A stretch of 64,000 bases of DNA from Clostridia bacterium (GTDB lineage Bacteria > Bacillota > Clostridia > Christensenellales > Aristaeellaceae). Every line of letters starts with the position of its first letter. Positions within the stretch are counted from its first letter, which is position 1. The DNA is taken from positions 62,001 to 126,000 of the forward strand of contig JAFWSH010000027.1 of NCBI GenBank assembly GCA_017519405.1, given 5' to 3'. This document shows positions 1 through 8,187 of this stretch, piece after piece. The position numbers were made by a program, and so were the translations under genes. The notes under the pieces were generated by a model, which saw nothing but the letters and a program-made list of their open reading frames with translations, was not told the origin of the DNA and did no database searches.

Positions 1-297
1 CGCGGCTACTCCTGGCTGATGATCATTCTGGGGGTGCTGCAGATCGTCAGGATCTTCATTATCCCCGCCCAGATGCACGGCCGTGTGATCGGAGACCCCA
101 CGCAGACAGAGTTCCAGCTGCTGAACATGCATTTCAGCACCATGGTCGACAACACCGTCATGGGGGACTGGCAGTTCATCCGCACCTGTGTGTATCTGAT
201 CGCGTCTGCGGTCTGCCTGTTCATCGGGGCCAGGGTCAATGTCAGGAAGCACAACGCCCTGTCCGCCCACCTGGCGAACATCGGTTTGGAAGCATAA
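1..297 (+). CDS. C-terminal part of an unrecognised membrane protein (cut by window start)
   Basis: An open frame enters from the left edge in frame 1 and stops with TAA at 295-297, so about 98 C-terminal residues are visible. Two hydrophobic stretches (roughly residues 5-22 and 62-78, the latter around VYLIASAVCLFIGA) suggest membrane segments, followed by a short basic tail (RVNVRKHN). I see no EAA loop of ABC permeases. It lies 12 bases before a sugar ABC ATPase and reads in the same direction as two further small membrane proteins, so it probably shares their transcript. Family not recognised; function unknown. Confidence 0.7.
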   Translation, partial: RGYSWLMIILGVLQIVRIFIIPAQMHGRVIGDPTQTEFQLLNMHFSTMVDNTVMGDWQFIRTCVYLIASAVCLFIGARVNVRKHNALSAHLANIGLEA

Positions 298-309
298 GGA
301 GGGAACAGG

Positions 310-1386
310 ATGGCACAGCTCTCTCTGCAGCATATCGACAAGATCTATGACAACCAGGTCCAGGCGGTCTTCGATTTCAATCTTGAAGTCAGTGACGGCG
401 AGCTGATTGTGCTGGTCGGGCCTTCCGGCTGCGGAAAATCCACCACGCTGCGAATGGTGGCCGGTCTGGAGGACATTTCCAACGGACGCCTGTTCCTGGA
501 CGGCCGGGACATCACCCAGACGCCGGCGAAGGATCGGGACATGGCCATGGTTTTCCAGAACTATGCCCTTTACGGCCACATGACCATCTATGAGAACATG
601 GCTTTCTCCCTGACGCTGCGCAAGGAGAATCCCAATGTGATTCACAAGAAGGTCATGGCAGCGGCGGAGATTCTCGGTCTGACCGCCCAGCTGAACAAGA
701 AGCCCTCCCAGCTCTCCGGCGGCCAGCGGCAGCGGGTAGCCATGGGGCGCTCCATCGTGCGCAACCCCAAGGTTTTCCTGTTTGACGAGCCCCTGTCCAA
801 CCTGGACGCGAAGCTGCGCGGTGCCACCCGGCGTGAAATCCTGCTGCTGCATAAGCGCCTCTCCGCCACCATGCTCTACGTGACCCACGACCAGACGGAA
901 GCCCTGACGCTGGCCGACCGCATTGTCTGCATGTCCATGGGCCATGTGCAGCAGGTGGGCACCCCCCTTGAGCTCTACGACAGCCCCGCCAACACCTTTG
1001 TGGCCAGCTTTATCGGTCTGCCGCCCATGAACATGTTCGCGGTGGCGTTCCAGGATGGCAAGCTCCATGGAGATGGTTTTACCGTTTCCATCGGGGAAAG
1101 GGAGAAAAGCCTGCTGGCTAACCATGTGGGCAAGGAACTGATTCTCGGCGTGCGTCCCGAGGACATTGCCCAGGAAACGCAGGGCGAAAGCGGGCTGGTC
1201 CTTTCGGTGAGCACCAACGAGAACCTGGGCATGAACACCCTGGTCCATGGCAGCCTGGGTGCGGTGAGGGTCACCGCAAAGCTGCGGGGCTGGGCGGATT
1301 ATCGCAGCGGAGACCGGGTCCCTGTCTGCTTCAACAAAATGCACTTCTTCGACAAAGAAACGACTGCGGCCATCAGGGAGGGATGA
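310..1386 (+). CDS. ABC transporter ATP-binding protein, MalK/UgpC type
   Basis: A 358-residue nucleotide-binding subunit of a CUT1-type carbohydrate importer. Visible are Walker A (GPSGCGKSTT, about residue 38), the signature LSGGQRQRVAMGRS, Walker B (FLFDEPLSNLDA), the switch histidine in YVTHDQTEA and a C-terminal regulatory TOBE-like region (GVRPEDI). Length matches MalK/UgpC/MsmX. The start ATG follows AAGGAGGGAACAGG. It is clustered with pectin-degrading enzymes and with a second, similar ATPase at 6150-7238. No permease or binding protein is visible in the window, so its partner is either upstream of the window or elsewhere, as is common for shared MsmX-like ATPases. Confidence 0.93.
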   Translation: MAQLSLQHIDKIYDNQVQAVFDFNLEVSDGELIVLVGPSGCGKSTTLRMVAGLEDISNGRLFLDGRDITQTPAKDRDMAMVFQNYALYGHMTIYENMAFSLTLRKENPNVIHKKVMAAAEILGLTAQLNKKPSQLSGGQRQRVAMGRSIVRNPKVFLFDEPLSNLDAKLRGATRREILLLHKRLSATMLYVTHDQTEALTLADRIVCMSMGHVQQVGTPLELYDSPANTFVASFIGLPPMNMFAVAFQDGKLHGDGFTVSIGEREKSLLANHVGKELILGVRPEDIAQETQGESGLVLSVSTNENLGMNTLVHGSLGAVRVTAKLRGWADYRSGDRVPVCFNKMHFFDKETTAAIREG

Positions 1387-1390
1387 GAGG

Positions 1391-1921
1391 ATGCGTGAGT
1401 TCTTTCGTAAGCGGCTGGTCACGCTGAAGCGCAAACCCCATCAGATTGCTCTGGTGGTGCTGGGCATTGCCTTCGTCTACTTTACCCTGAACCTCACCAA
1501 TTTCTCCAATACCACCGCCCGGGTCAACCGTTCGGGCATGGGATTGGCGCAGTTTGCGATGGTTCTCTTTTCGACCCTGTCCGTTGTCTGCTTCATGAAC
1601 GCTTTCCCACACCGCAAAAAGGTACGGATCCCCATGCTGGTGCTGATGTTCATCATGCTGGCCGTGATTGTTGCGGCGGGATATGTCTATGAGGGGCAAA
1701 TCAACGGATACATTGCCGACGGCATGGACGTGGTGAAATATCCCAGCATCCTCAGCGCGAAGCATGTGCTTCACGTGCACCGGATTATCCTGATCGTTGC
1801 AGCGGCGCTGACCGCCCTGCTGCCGGTTTATACGCCCCTGCTGCGCGCCATCAATACCAACATTGATGTGGAAGGCAACGGGGAGATGGGGACCATCGAC
1901 ATCAGCGGCGAGGATGCCTGA
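1391..1921 (+). CDS. Small four-helix membrane protein of unknown function
   Basis: A 176-residue protein with a basic N-terminus (RKRLVTLKRKPHQ) and four hydrophobic segments at about residues 19-36, 52-72, 79-99 and 130-150, ending in an acidic tail (GEMGTIDISGEDA). It begins 4 bases after the ABC ATPase stop, with GGGAGGGATGAGAGG as ribosome site, and is followed after 5 bases by another membrane protein, so translational coupling is likely. I do not recognise the family. The position between a sugar ABC ATPase and a polygalacturonase suggests, but does not prove, a part in oligosaccharide uptake or envelope organisation. Confidence 0.75.
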   Translation: MREFFRKRLVTLKRKPHQIALVVLGIAFVYFTLNLTNFSNTTARVNRSGMGLAQFAMVLFSTLSVVCFMNAFPHRKKVRIPMLVLMFIMLAVIVAAGYVYEGQINGYIADGMDVVKYPSILSAKHVLHVHRIILIVAAALTALLPVYTPLLRAINTNIDVEGNGEMGTIDISGEDA

Positions 1922-1926
1922 GCCAG

Positions 1927-2580
1927 ATGGCGAAACGGGATAAGAAACAGCCCCGGGAGCCGGAACAGACAGCCGCGGAGTTCTATCGCCTGAACACACG
2001 GGCGGTGGAAGACCTGGTCACGGCAGACGAGAGCAACGCGCCGGAAGTGAGTCCGGCCGAGCTCAGAAAGTATCAGGGGCGGCGGAAGCTCCATGTGGCC
2101 GACTGGCTGAAGGCTGTGCTGATCAAGTGGTGGCTGTCGGGCGTGGTGTGCTACTTTTTCGTCTGGGGGCTGGGTCTGTACGTGCCCAATCAGCTGGATC
2201 TGCTGGTGATCACCGGCGCCGCGCTGGGCTTTGTGAAAGATCTTGTGGAAAACAACATCTTCCGCTTCTATGCGACCGTGGCAGGCGGAAATGACCGCTG
2301 GATGATGTGCCCGAGGAAAGGCTTTGTGTCCCTGCCGATCAACGTGGTATATGCCATGCTGCTGGTATTCTGTGTGTCGCGGACATATGACACGTTGAAT
2401 ACGGTCTGGCTTGGGCTGCGCGGTCCGGACGCTGCCGTCCTGGGCGTCGGGCCGATCCTGTTCGGCCTTTTCGCCACCTTATGGGATCTGCTGTTTCTGG
2501 CTGTAAAGCATGGAATTCAGCGCATCGTGCATGATGCTCGCCGGAAGGTGGACGCATCGAAGGGAGAACACCATGATTGA
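1927..2580 (+). CDS. Membrane protein of unknown function with charged N-terminus
   Basis: 217 residues: about 60 polar, charged residues (MAKRDKKQPREPEQ...) followed by roughly four hydrophobic segments (around WWLSGVVCYFFVWGLGLYV, LDLLVITGAALGFV, LPINVVYAMLLVFCV and VLGVGPILFGLFATLW) and a basic cytoplasmic tail. Its stop codon overlaps the start of the downstream GH28 gene by 8 bases, a sign of translational coupling. Not recognised. It could be part of an unusual carbohydrate transport complex together with the two membrane genes before it, but nothing in the sequence proves this. Confidence 0.75.
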   Translation: MAKRDKKQPREPEQTAAEFYRLNTRAVEDLVTADESNAPEVSPAELRKYQGRRKLHVADWLKAVLIKWWLSGVVCYFFVWGLGLYVPNQLDLLVITGAALGFVKDLVENNIFRFYATVAGGNDRWMMCPRKGFVSLPINVVYAMLLVFCVSRTYDTLNTVWLGLRGPDAAVLGVGPILFGLFATLWDLLFLAVKHGIQRIVHDARRKVDASKGEHHD

Positions 2581-4132
2581 CCTGATCTGCGTGGGAGCCA
2601 GCGCCGCCTGTTTCGAGCTCCGGAACAGCGAGCCCTTTATGGCGCCTGAGCCCTTTGAAATCTGGCTGGACGGTGTTTTTCAGCGGCAGGCACAGGAGAA
2701 TGTGTTCTCCCTCTTCGGTCTGAAGCCCCGGACAGAGCACTCCCTGAAGGTGTGCATGGGCGGAACGTCAGAGGAGATGGTGTTCAGCACAAACGCGGAA
2801 TGCTGCGCTGTGGATGTGCGAGCCTTCGGTGCCGCGGGCGATGGCAAGACAGTCGACACTGCCGCCATCCAGCGGGCCATCCTGCTATTGCCGGAGGGTG
2901 GCCGCCTGGTCTTCCCGGCGGGCACCTACCTGACGGGACCCATCTTTCTGAAAAGCCACATGACCCTGGAACTGCAGGCCGATGCGTGCCTTCTGGGCCT
3001 CACCGACAAGGCGGATTATCCGGTGCTGCCGGGCTGCGTGACGGACGTTGAAAGCAGCCGTCAGGTTGTCACAGGTACATTCGAGGGCCAGACAAAGCCG
3101 ATGTACGCCTCACTCATCACGGCGGAATACTGTGAGGATATCGCCATCGTCGGCCCCGGGTGCATCGACGGGAATGCAGCGAACGGTACCTGGTGGCAGA
3201 CGTTCAGGACGGACCCTGTTGCAAGGCCGCGCCTGTGCTTCTTCAACCACTGCAAGCAGGTTTGTGTCCACGGTATCCAGGTCCGCAATTCCGCCTCCTG
3301 GCAGCTGCACCCCTATGAGTGCGACCAGATCGCCTTCTACGATGTCAGTGTGAGCGCACCGAAAGACAGTCCCAATACGGATGCCCTGGATCCGGAGAGT
3401 TGTGATGACGTGCGCATCATCGGCTGCCGTTTCTCCGTAGGGGATGACTGCATCGCCATCAAGTCCGGGAAGCTGGATGCCTCGGGACGCGCCATGCGGC
3501 CGGCCAGCCGCCACACCATCCGCAACTGTCTGATGGCCTTTGGCCATGGCGCCGTGGTGCTGGGCAGCGAGATCTCCGGCGGAGTCCGCGACTTGACGGT
3601 GAGCCAGTGTCTTTTCCGGGAAACAGACCGGGGTCTGCGCATCAAGACGCGGCGTGGCCGGGGCGAGGGGTGCTTCATCGATGATGTGGTCTTTGAAAAC
3701 ATCCGGATGGAGCGGGTGCTGACCCCTGTCGTGATCAACATGTTCTACCGCTGCGTGGATCCGGACGGGGATTCCGACTATGTGCAGAGCCGGGAGAAGC
3801 TGCCGGTGGATGCGCGGACGCCGCACCTGGGGCGGTTTACCTTCCGCAACATGACCTGCACCGATACAGAGGTGGCCGGCTGCTATGCGGAAGGCTTGCC
3901 GGAACGCCCGCTGGATGCGGTGACGCTGGAGAATGTGCGCATCGCCTACAGCAAGGATGCAAAGCCGGGGGTTCCCGCCATGTTTACCAACTCACCGGCG
4001 GTGTGCAGGATGGGGCTGTACTTCCGCAGCGTCAGGCAGGTGGTGCTTCGGAATGTGGTGCTGGAGGGAGTTGACGGAGAGCGGGTCATCACAGAGAATG
4101 TGGATTCGGTGACCTGCGACGGCCTTGCCTGA
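2573..4132 (+). CDS. Glycoside hydrolase family 28 (polygalacturonase-like)
   Basis: A 519-residue right-handed beta-helix enzyme that hydrolyses galacturonan or rhamnogalacturonan chains. The GH28 catalytic signatures are all present: NTD (N268-D270), GDD (291-292), GHG (324-326) and RIK (356-358). Residues 80-130 carry the pectate-lyase-like N-terminal repeat (VRAFGAAGDGKTVDTAAIQ). There is no signal peptide, so it probably acts in the cytoplasm on imported oligogalacturonides, in line with the neighbouring ABC ATPases and GH105 enzyme. The ATG at 2573 was chosen over upstream in-frame codons because AAGGGAGAA precedes it; it overlaps the previous gene by 8 bases. Confidence 0.93.
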   Translation: MIDLICVGASAACFELRNSEPFMAPEPFEIWLDGVFQRQAQENVFSLFGLKPRTEHSLKVCMGGTSEEMVFSTNAECCAVDVRAFGAAGDGKTVDTAAIQRAILLLPEGGRLVFPAGTYLTGPIFLKSHMTLELQADACLLGLTDKADYPVLPGCVTDVESSRQVVTGTFEGQTKPMYASLITAEYCEDIAIVGPGCIDGNAANGTWWQTFRTDPVARPRLCFFNHCKQVCVHGIQVRNSASWQLHPYECDQIAFYDVSVSAPKDSPNTDALDPESCDDVRIIGCRFSVGDDCIAIKSGKLDASGRAMRPASRHTIRNCLMAFGHGAVVLGSEISGGVRDLTVSQCLFRETDRGLRIKTRRGRGEGCFIDDVVFENIRMERVLTPVVINMFYRCVDPDGDSDYVQSREKLPVDARTPHLGRFTFRNMTCTDTEVAGCYAEGLPERPLDAVTLENVRIAYSKDAKPGVPAMFTNSPAVCRMGLYFRSVRQVVLRNVVLEGVDGERVITENVDSVTCDGLA

Positions 4133-4157
4133 TCAATCTGTGTCAAAGGAGGGATGG

Positions 4158-5288
4158 ATGATGTATGAGGCCATTGACCGATATGTGGACAGCCTGATTC
4201 GCCGATCCACCCCTGAACAGACGGCCTGGAATATTGAGAAGATCCGCCAGGGCAAGGCAACGGACTGGAACTACATCGACGGATGCATGATGACAGCGCT
4301 GCTGAACCTGGCGGAGGTCAGCAGGCGCCGGGACTATGCGGACTTCGTGGACCGGTTCATCAGCCACTTTGTGGAGGACAACGGGACGGTCCGGACCTTC
4401 CGGGGGGAAAAGCACTGCCTGGATGACATCAATGAGGGACGGGTGCTGTTTCCGCTGTACCTTACCACCGGCAGGGAAAAGTATAAAAAAGCCGCCGCCT
4501 ATCTCCAGGGCTGGCTGATGCAGCAGCCCAGAACGGCGGAGGGCAGCTGGTGGCATAAAGAGATCTATCCGAATCAGGTATGGCTGGACGGAATCTACAT
4601 GGCGCAGCCCTTCGAAGCGCTTTATCAAAAGACCTTCGGAGAGAGAGACTACACAGATATCACCCGGCAGATCCTGCTTGTCAGGGACCGGATGCGGGAC
4701 CCGGAGACCGGCCTGTACTTCCACGGATACGATGCCAGCCGCAAGGCATTCTGGTGTGATCCGGCAACCGGACGCTCCCGGAGTTTCTGGCTGCGGGCCA
4801 TTGGCTGGTTCTCGGTGGCGCTGGCAGATCTGTCGGAGATCCTGCCGGAGGGCGAGGACAGACGGCAGATTACTTCGGTCTTCGTGCAGCTGATGGAGGA
4901 CATGGCACGCTTCCGGGATCCCCGGAGCGGCATGTTCTGGCAGGTGGTGGATCAGGGCGGACGGCCCGGGAACTACCCGGAGAGCAGCGGCAGCGCCATG
5001 ATTGCCTACGCCATGCTGAAGGGGGCGCGGTTGGGCGTGCTGCCTGAGAAATACCGCGGGATTGGAAAGCAGGTCTTCGACAGCATCGTGCAGTCCTGTC
5101 TGACGACGACCGATGACGGCGATGTCTGCCTCGGCAGTATCTGCCTGGTGGCGGGGCTGGGCCCGGAGGACAACCGGCGGAGGGACGGCACCTTCGAGTA
5201 CTATATCTCGGAACCGGTGGTCAGCAACGACGCCAAGGGCGTTGCCCCCTTCCTGCTGGCTTACTCGGAGGTTATTCGTCCGGTATGA
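4158..5288 (+). CDS. Glycoside hydrolase family 105 (unsaturated rhamnogalacturonyl/glucuronyl hydrolase)
   Basis: A 376-residue (alpha/alpha)6-barrel enzyme of the YteR/YesR family. It removes the unsaturated uronic acid left at the non-reducing end of pectin fragments by lyases. The core motif WLDGIYMAQPF is present; its Asp144 matches the catalytic aspartate of the family, and the later HGYD and RAIGWF segments also fit. No signal peptide is seen, so it is cytoplasmic. The start is ATG 4158 (or ATG 4161), just after AAAGGAGGG; an earlier in-frame ATG at 4125 lies inside the GH28 gene and lacks a ribosome site. The 3' end overlaps the convergent AraC gene by 17 bases. Confidence 0.92.
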   Translation: MMYEAIDRYVDSLIRRSTPEQTAWNIEKIRQGKATDWNYIDGCMMTALLNLAEVSRRRDYADFVDRFISHFVEDNGTVRTFRGEKHCLDDINEGRVLFPLYLTTGREKYKKAAAYLQGWLMQQPRTAEGSWWHKEIYPNQVWLDGIYMAQPFEALYQKTFGERDYTDITRQILLVRDRMRDPETGLYFHGYDASRKAFWCDPATGRSRSFWLRAIGWFSVALADLSEILPEGEDRRQITSVFVQLMEDMARFRDPRSGMFWQVVDQGGRPGNYPESSGSAMIAYAMLKGARLGVLPEKYRGIGKQVFDSIVQSCLTTTDDGDVCLGSICLVAGLGPEDNRRRDGTFEYYISEPVVSNDAKGVAPFLLAYSEVIRPV

Positions 5289-6063
5289 TGGTGCGCATCT
5301 CCTCACCGGACACACTGAGGGCGGCGTGGCCTGTGGAGCCGTACTGGCTGGGGGAGACGCCGTACTTCTTCTTGAACACCCGGGAGAAGTAGAGGGGTTC
5401 CCGGAAGCCGCACATCCTGGCGATCTCCGCTACATTGCCCTTGGCGGAGGCCTGGGAGACCAGCAGCTCCGCCGCCACCTGCAGCCGCTTGTCCTGCAGG
5501 TACTGGTGGGGGGTCACGCCGATCTCCTTCTGAAACAGCTTCCGGAGGTAGTCGTAACTGAAGGGCAGGGAACGCAGAAAGCGGTCCAGCTCATAGGCGC
5601 TGTCTGTGTAGTTGGCGATGATCTGCCGCTCGATCTCCCGGACCACGTCGGAACGACGGCGCTCCTGGGAGTAGCAGGACAGATAGCAGCTGATGAGACT
5701 GCCGTAGGCGGTGAGGAGGGCAGTGCGCTCCGGCTGGCTGGAGTGAAAGTGGTACAGCACAGCCTCAAAAGCGTTCAGCAAAAAGTGGTTGCTGTCATCC
5801 TGGATGACGGCAGGCTCCTTCAGGGTGATCACCGGCTGCTGCATGTTGATATGGATATTGCGGAAGCCGTGTTCCGAGGCGTTGGCGTGGGGGACCCGGG
5901 GCGGAATCGCCACGATCTCGCCCTGGCTGTAGGGAAGGCTGGTGTCATCAAAGCGGAAAAAGCCCTCACCCCAGGTACAGTAGACGAACTCCCAGCTCTC
6001 GTGGACATGCCGCTGCACCGTGTGCATCAGCGCATGCCGGCCCACATAGACGATCTCATTCAT
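5272..6063 (-). CDS. AraC family transcriptional regulator
   Basis: 263 residues: an N-terminal cupin-like sensing domain (residues about 1-130, with HVHESWEFVYC and the PPRVPHAN turn) followed by a double helix-turn-helix at about 165-260, including VAEIARMCGFREPLYFSRVFKKKYGVSPSQY, the AraC signature. Such proteins usually bind a sugar or uronate and activate adjacent catabolic genes. It is convergent with GH105 and divergent from the second MalK-like gene, with its own promoter at 6095-6123, so it probably controls the pectin island. The ligand is not known. Confidence 0.92.
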   Translation of the reverse strand: MNEIVYVGRHALMHTVQRHVHESWEFVYCTWGEGFFRFDDTSLPYSQGEIVAIPPRVPHANASEHGFRNIHINMQQPVITLKEPAVIQDDSNHFLLNAFEAVLYHFHSSQPERTALLTAYGSLISCYLSCYSQERRRSDVVREIERQIIANYTDSAYELDRFLRSLPFSYDYLRKLFQKEIGVTPHQYLQDKRLQVAAELLVSQASAKGNVAEIARMCGFREPLYFSRVFKKKYGVSPSQYGSTGHAALSVSGEEMRTIIPDE

Positions 6064-6094
6064 TCCGCGGCATCCTTTCCTGAACGATATCCGT

Positions 6095-6123
6095 ATTATA
6101 CCACTACAGAACCGTTTTGTCCA
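6095..6123 (-). promoter_or_regulatory. Sigma-A type promoter of the AraC gene
   Basis: Reading the minus strand, TGGACA (6118-6123) and a perfect TATAAT (6095-6100) are separated by 17 bases, about 32 bases ahead of the AraC start codon. It lies in the 86-base divergent gap shared with the MalK-like gene at 6150. Confidence 0.7.
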
Positions 6124-6149
6124 TAAGCAACACCGAGGAGGGACGCATC

Positions 6150-7238
6150 ATGGCCTACCTGACCCTGAGAAACATCAACAAGATTTACCCCAACGGTTTC
6201 CATGCGGTGCACAACTTCAATCTGGAGATCGAGAAGGGTGAGTTTGTTGTCTTTGTGGGCCCATCGGGCTGCGGCAAATCCACCACGCTCCGGATGATCG
6301 CCGGATTGGAGGAGATTTCCAACGGTGAGTTCCTCATCAATGGCGAGCGGGCCAACGAGAAGGGGCCGCGGGAGCGGGAGATCGCCATGGTGTTCCAGAG
6401 CTATGCCCTCTATCCCCAGATGACGGTGTATGACAACATCGCCTTTGGCCTGACGCTCCAGGGGGTGGATGAGGACATTATCGAGGAGCGGGTCAACAAT
6501 GTGGCCCGTATTCTGGGCCTGACGGACTACCTGGACCGCTTGCCCAGAGCCCTCTCCGGCGGACAGCGCCAGCGGGTGGCCATTGGCCGTGCCATCATCC
6601 GCAAGGTGGGCGTGTTCCTGATGGACGAGCCCCTCTCCAACCTGGACGCCAAGCAGCGTGTGACCATGCGGTATGAGATTGCCCAGATCCACAAGGAGAC
6701 CGGCGCCACCACCATCTATGTGACCCATGATCAGACGGAGGCCATGACCCTGGCGGACCGGATTGTGGTGATGAAGGACGGCTATGTGCAGCAGGTAGGT
6801 ACGCCGTACGAGCTGTACTTCCAGCCGGCCAATGTGTTTGTGGCGGGCTTCATCGGTGAGCCGCCCATGAACTTCCTCCGGGGCACCGTGACCCATGGCT
6901 GCCTCCACTTCGGCAAAAACCGGATCGATCTGAGCAAGGTACTGCCGGAAGCGGCCGGAATGGAGGGCAAGCCCATTGTCCTGGGCTACCGTCCGGAGGC
7001 GATTCTGCTGGGCCAGCAGCCTGACGGCTATGTGGTGACCGGCAATGTGGAATTGACGGAGATGCTGGGGGATTACACAAATATCTACATCACTGCGGAG
7101 GAAGACCAGGCCATTCTGAAGGTGGACAGCCATGACACGCCCCAGATGGATATTGACCTGACCTATACCATCCCCTATACCGCCGTCTACCTCTTCGACG
7201 GGGAGACGGAGAACGTCATTCCCACCAGGCACGAATAA
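6150..7238 (+). CDS. ABC transporter ATP-binding protein, MalK/MsmX type (second copy)
   Basis: A 362-residue ATPase closely similar in layout to the one at 310-1386: Walker A GPSGCGKSTT, signature LSGGQRQRVAIGRA, Walker B FLMDEPLSNLDA, YVTHDQTEAMTLADR, then a TOBE regulatory domain (LGYRPEAILLG). It energises a CUT1 sugar importer. ATG 6150 follows GAGGAGGGACGC; it is a separate transcription unit that ends at the hairpin at 7337-7363. No permease accompanies it, so it is a good candidate for a general MsmX-like ATPase that serves several importers. Confidence 0.93.
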   Translation: MAYLTLRNINKIYPNGFHAVHNFNLEIEKGEFVVFVGPSGCGKSTTLRMIAGLEEISNGEFLINGERANEKGPREREIAMVFQSYALYPQMTVYDNIAFGLTLQGVDEDIIEERVNNVARILGLTDYLDRLPRALSGGQRQRVAIGRAIIRKVGVFLMDEPLSNLDAKQRVTMRYEIAQIHKETGATTIYVTHDQTEAMTLADRIVVMKDGYVQQVGTPYELYFQPANVFVAGFIGEPPMNFLRGTVTHGCLHFGKNRIDLSKVLPEAAGMEGKPIVLGYRPEAILLGQQPDGYVVTGNVELTEMLGDYTNIYITAEEDQAILKVDSHDTPQMDIDLTYTIPYTAVYLFDGETENVIPTRHE

Positions 7239-7336
7239 ACCTGTGTATGTACCGGCTCCCGCACAAAACAAGGCAGCGGCTTCGGGTGTTGCCAACAAGG
7301 ATACAAATTGCCGGGCGAAGCCTTCCGGACCATAAC

Positions 7337-7363
7337 AAAGACGCCGCGTGAAACGGCGTCTTT
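7337..7363. terminator. Bidirectional rho-independent terminator
   Basis: Perfect 10-base stem AAAGACGCCG / CGGCGTCTTT with a 7-base loop; the arms provide T-runs on both strands. It lies between the convergent MalK-like gene and the amino acid ABC ATPase, so it can end both. Confidence 0.85.
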
Positions 7364-7383
7364 GTATTTAGCGTGGGGGAGAA

Positions 7384-8172
7384 TCAGTTTTCATCGCGGT
7401 AGCGGGACAGAAACTGGCGCGTGCGCTCCTGCTGCGGGTTGCCGAACACCTCGGCGGGGGAGCCCTGCTCGCAGATTCGGCCATCGTCCATGAAAATCAC
7501 GTGGCTGGATACGTCCCGGGCAAAAGCCATCTCATGGGTGACAATCACCATGGTGGTATTCCGTTCCGCCAGGCCCCGGATCACCCGAAGCACCTCCCCG
7601 GTGAGTTCCGGATCCAGGGCGGAGGTGGGCTCATCAAAGCAGAGAATATCCGGACTCAGCGCCAGCGCCCGTGCAATGGCCACCCGTTGGCATTGTCCGC
7701 CGGAAAGCTGGTGGGGATAGTTGTTCATGCGGTTGGCCAGCCCCATCTCCCGCAGCAGGTCTTCAGCATGTGCACGGATTCGCGCCGTGATTTCCGCTTT
7801 ATGCGTCTTCCATCCCGGTGTCTCCCGGGCCAGGAGTTCCTCCGCCAGCATCACATTCTGCAGGGCTGTATACTGTGGAAACAGGTTAAAGGACTGAAAG
7901 ACAAGCCCAAAGTGCAGCCGCTTCTTCCTGGTCTCCTGGGCGCTGAGCCTATCCGCGTGACTTGCGTCCAGCAGCACCTCGTCCCGAACACGAATGATTG
8001 CCTCATCAGGGCGCTCCAGGAAGTTCAGACAGCGCAGCAGCGTCGTCTTGCCGCTGCCCGAGGAGCCGATGATGGAGAGGGTATCGCCCGCCTCCATGGA
8101 GAAAGAGATGTCGTCCAGCACCAGGGTCTGGCCAAAGGATTTCCGAAGATGTTCAACTTCCAGAATCGGCAT
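7384..8172 (-). CDS. Polar amino acid ABC transporter ATP-binding protein (GlnQ type)
   Basis: 262 residues, the usual size of GlnQ/ArtP-type subunits. Walker A is GSSGSGKTTLLRCLN, the signature LSGGQCQRVAIARALA and Walker B CFDEPTSALDPEL; VIVTHEMAFARDV follows. It powers uptake of a polar amino acid by the permease (8188-8925) and binding protein (9000-9776) encoded upstream on the same strand. The gap to the permease is 15 bases. GGAGGAGGAAC precedes the start. The substrate cannot be told from this subunit. Confidence 0.93.
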   Translation of the reverse strand: MPILEVEHLRKSFGQTLVLDDISFSMEAGDTLSIIGSSGSGKTTLLRCLNFLERPDEAIIRVRDEVLLDASHADRLSAQETRKKRLHFGLVFQSFNLFPQYTALQNVMLAEELLARETPGWKTHKAEITARIRAHAEDLLREMGLANRMNNYPHQLSGGQCQRVAIARALALSPDILCFDEPTSALDPELTGEVLRVIRGLAERNTTMVIVTHEMAFARDVSSHVIFMDDGRICEQGSPAEVFGNPQQERTRQFLSRYRDEN

Positions 8173-8187
8173 GTTCCTCCTCCTTTC

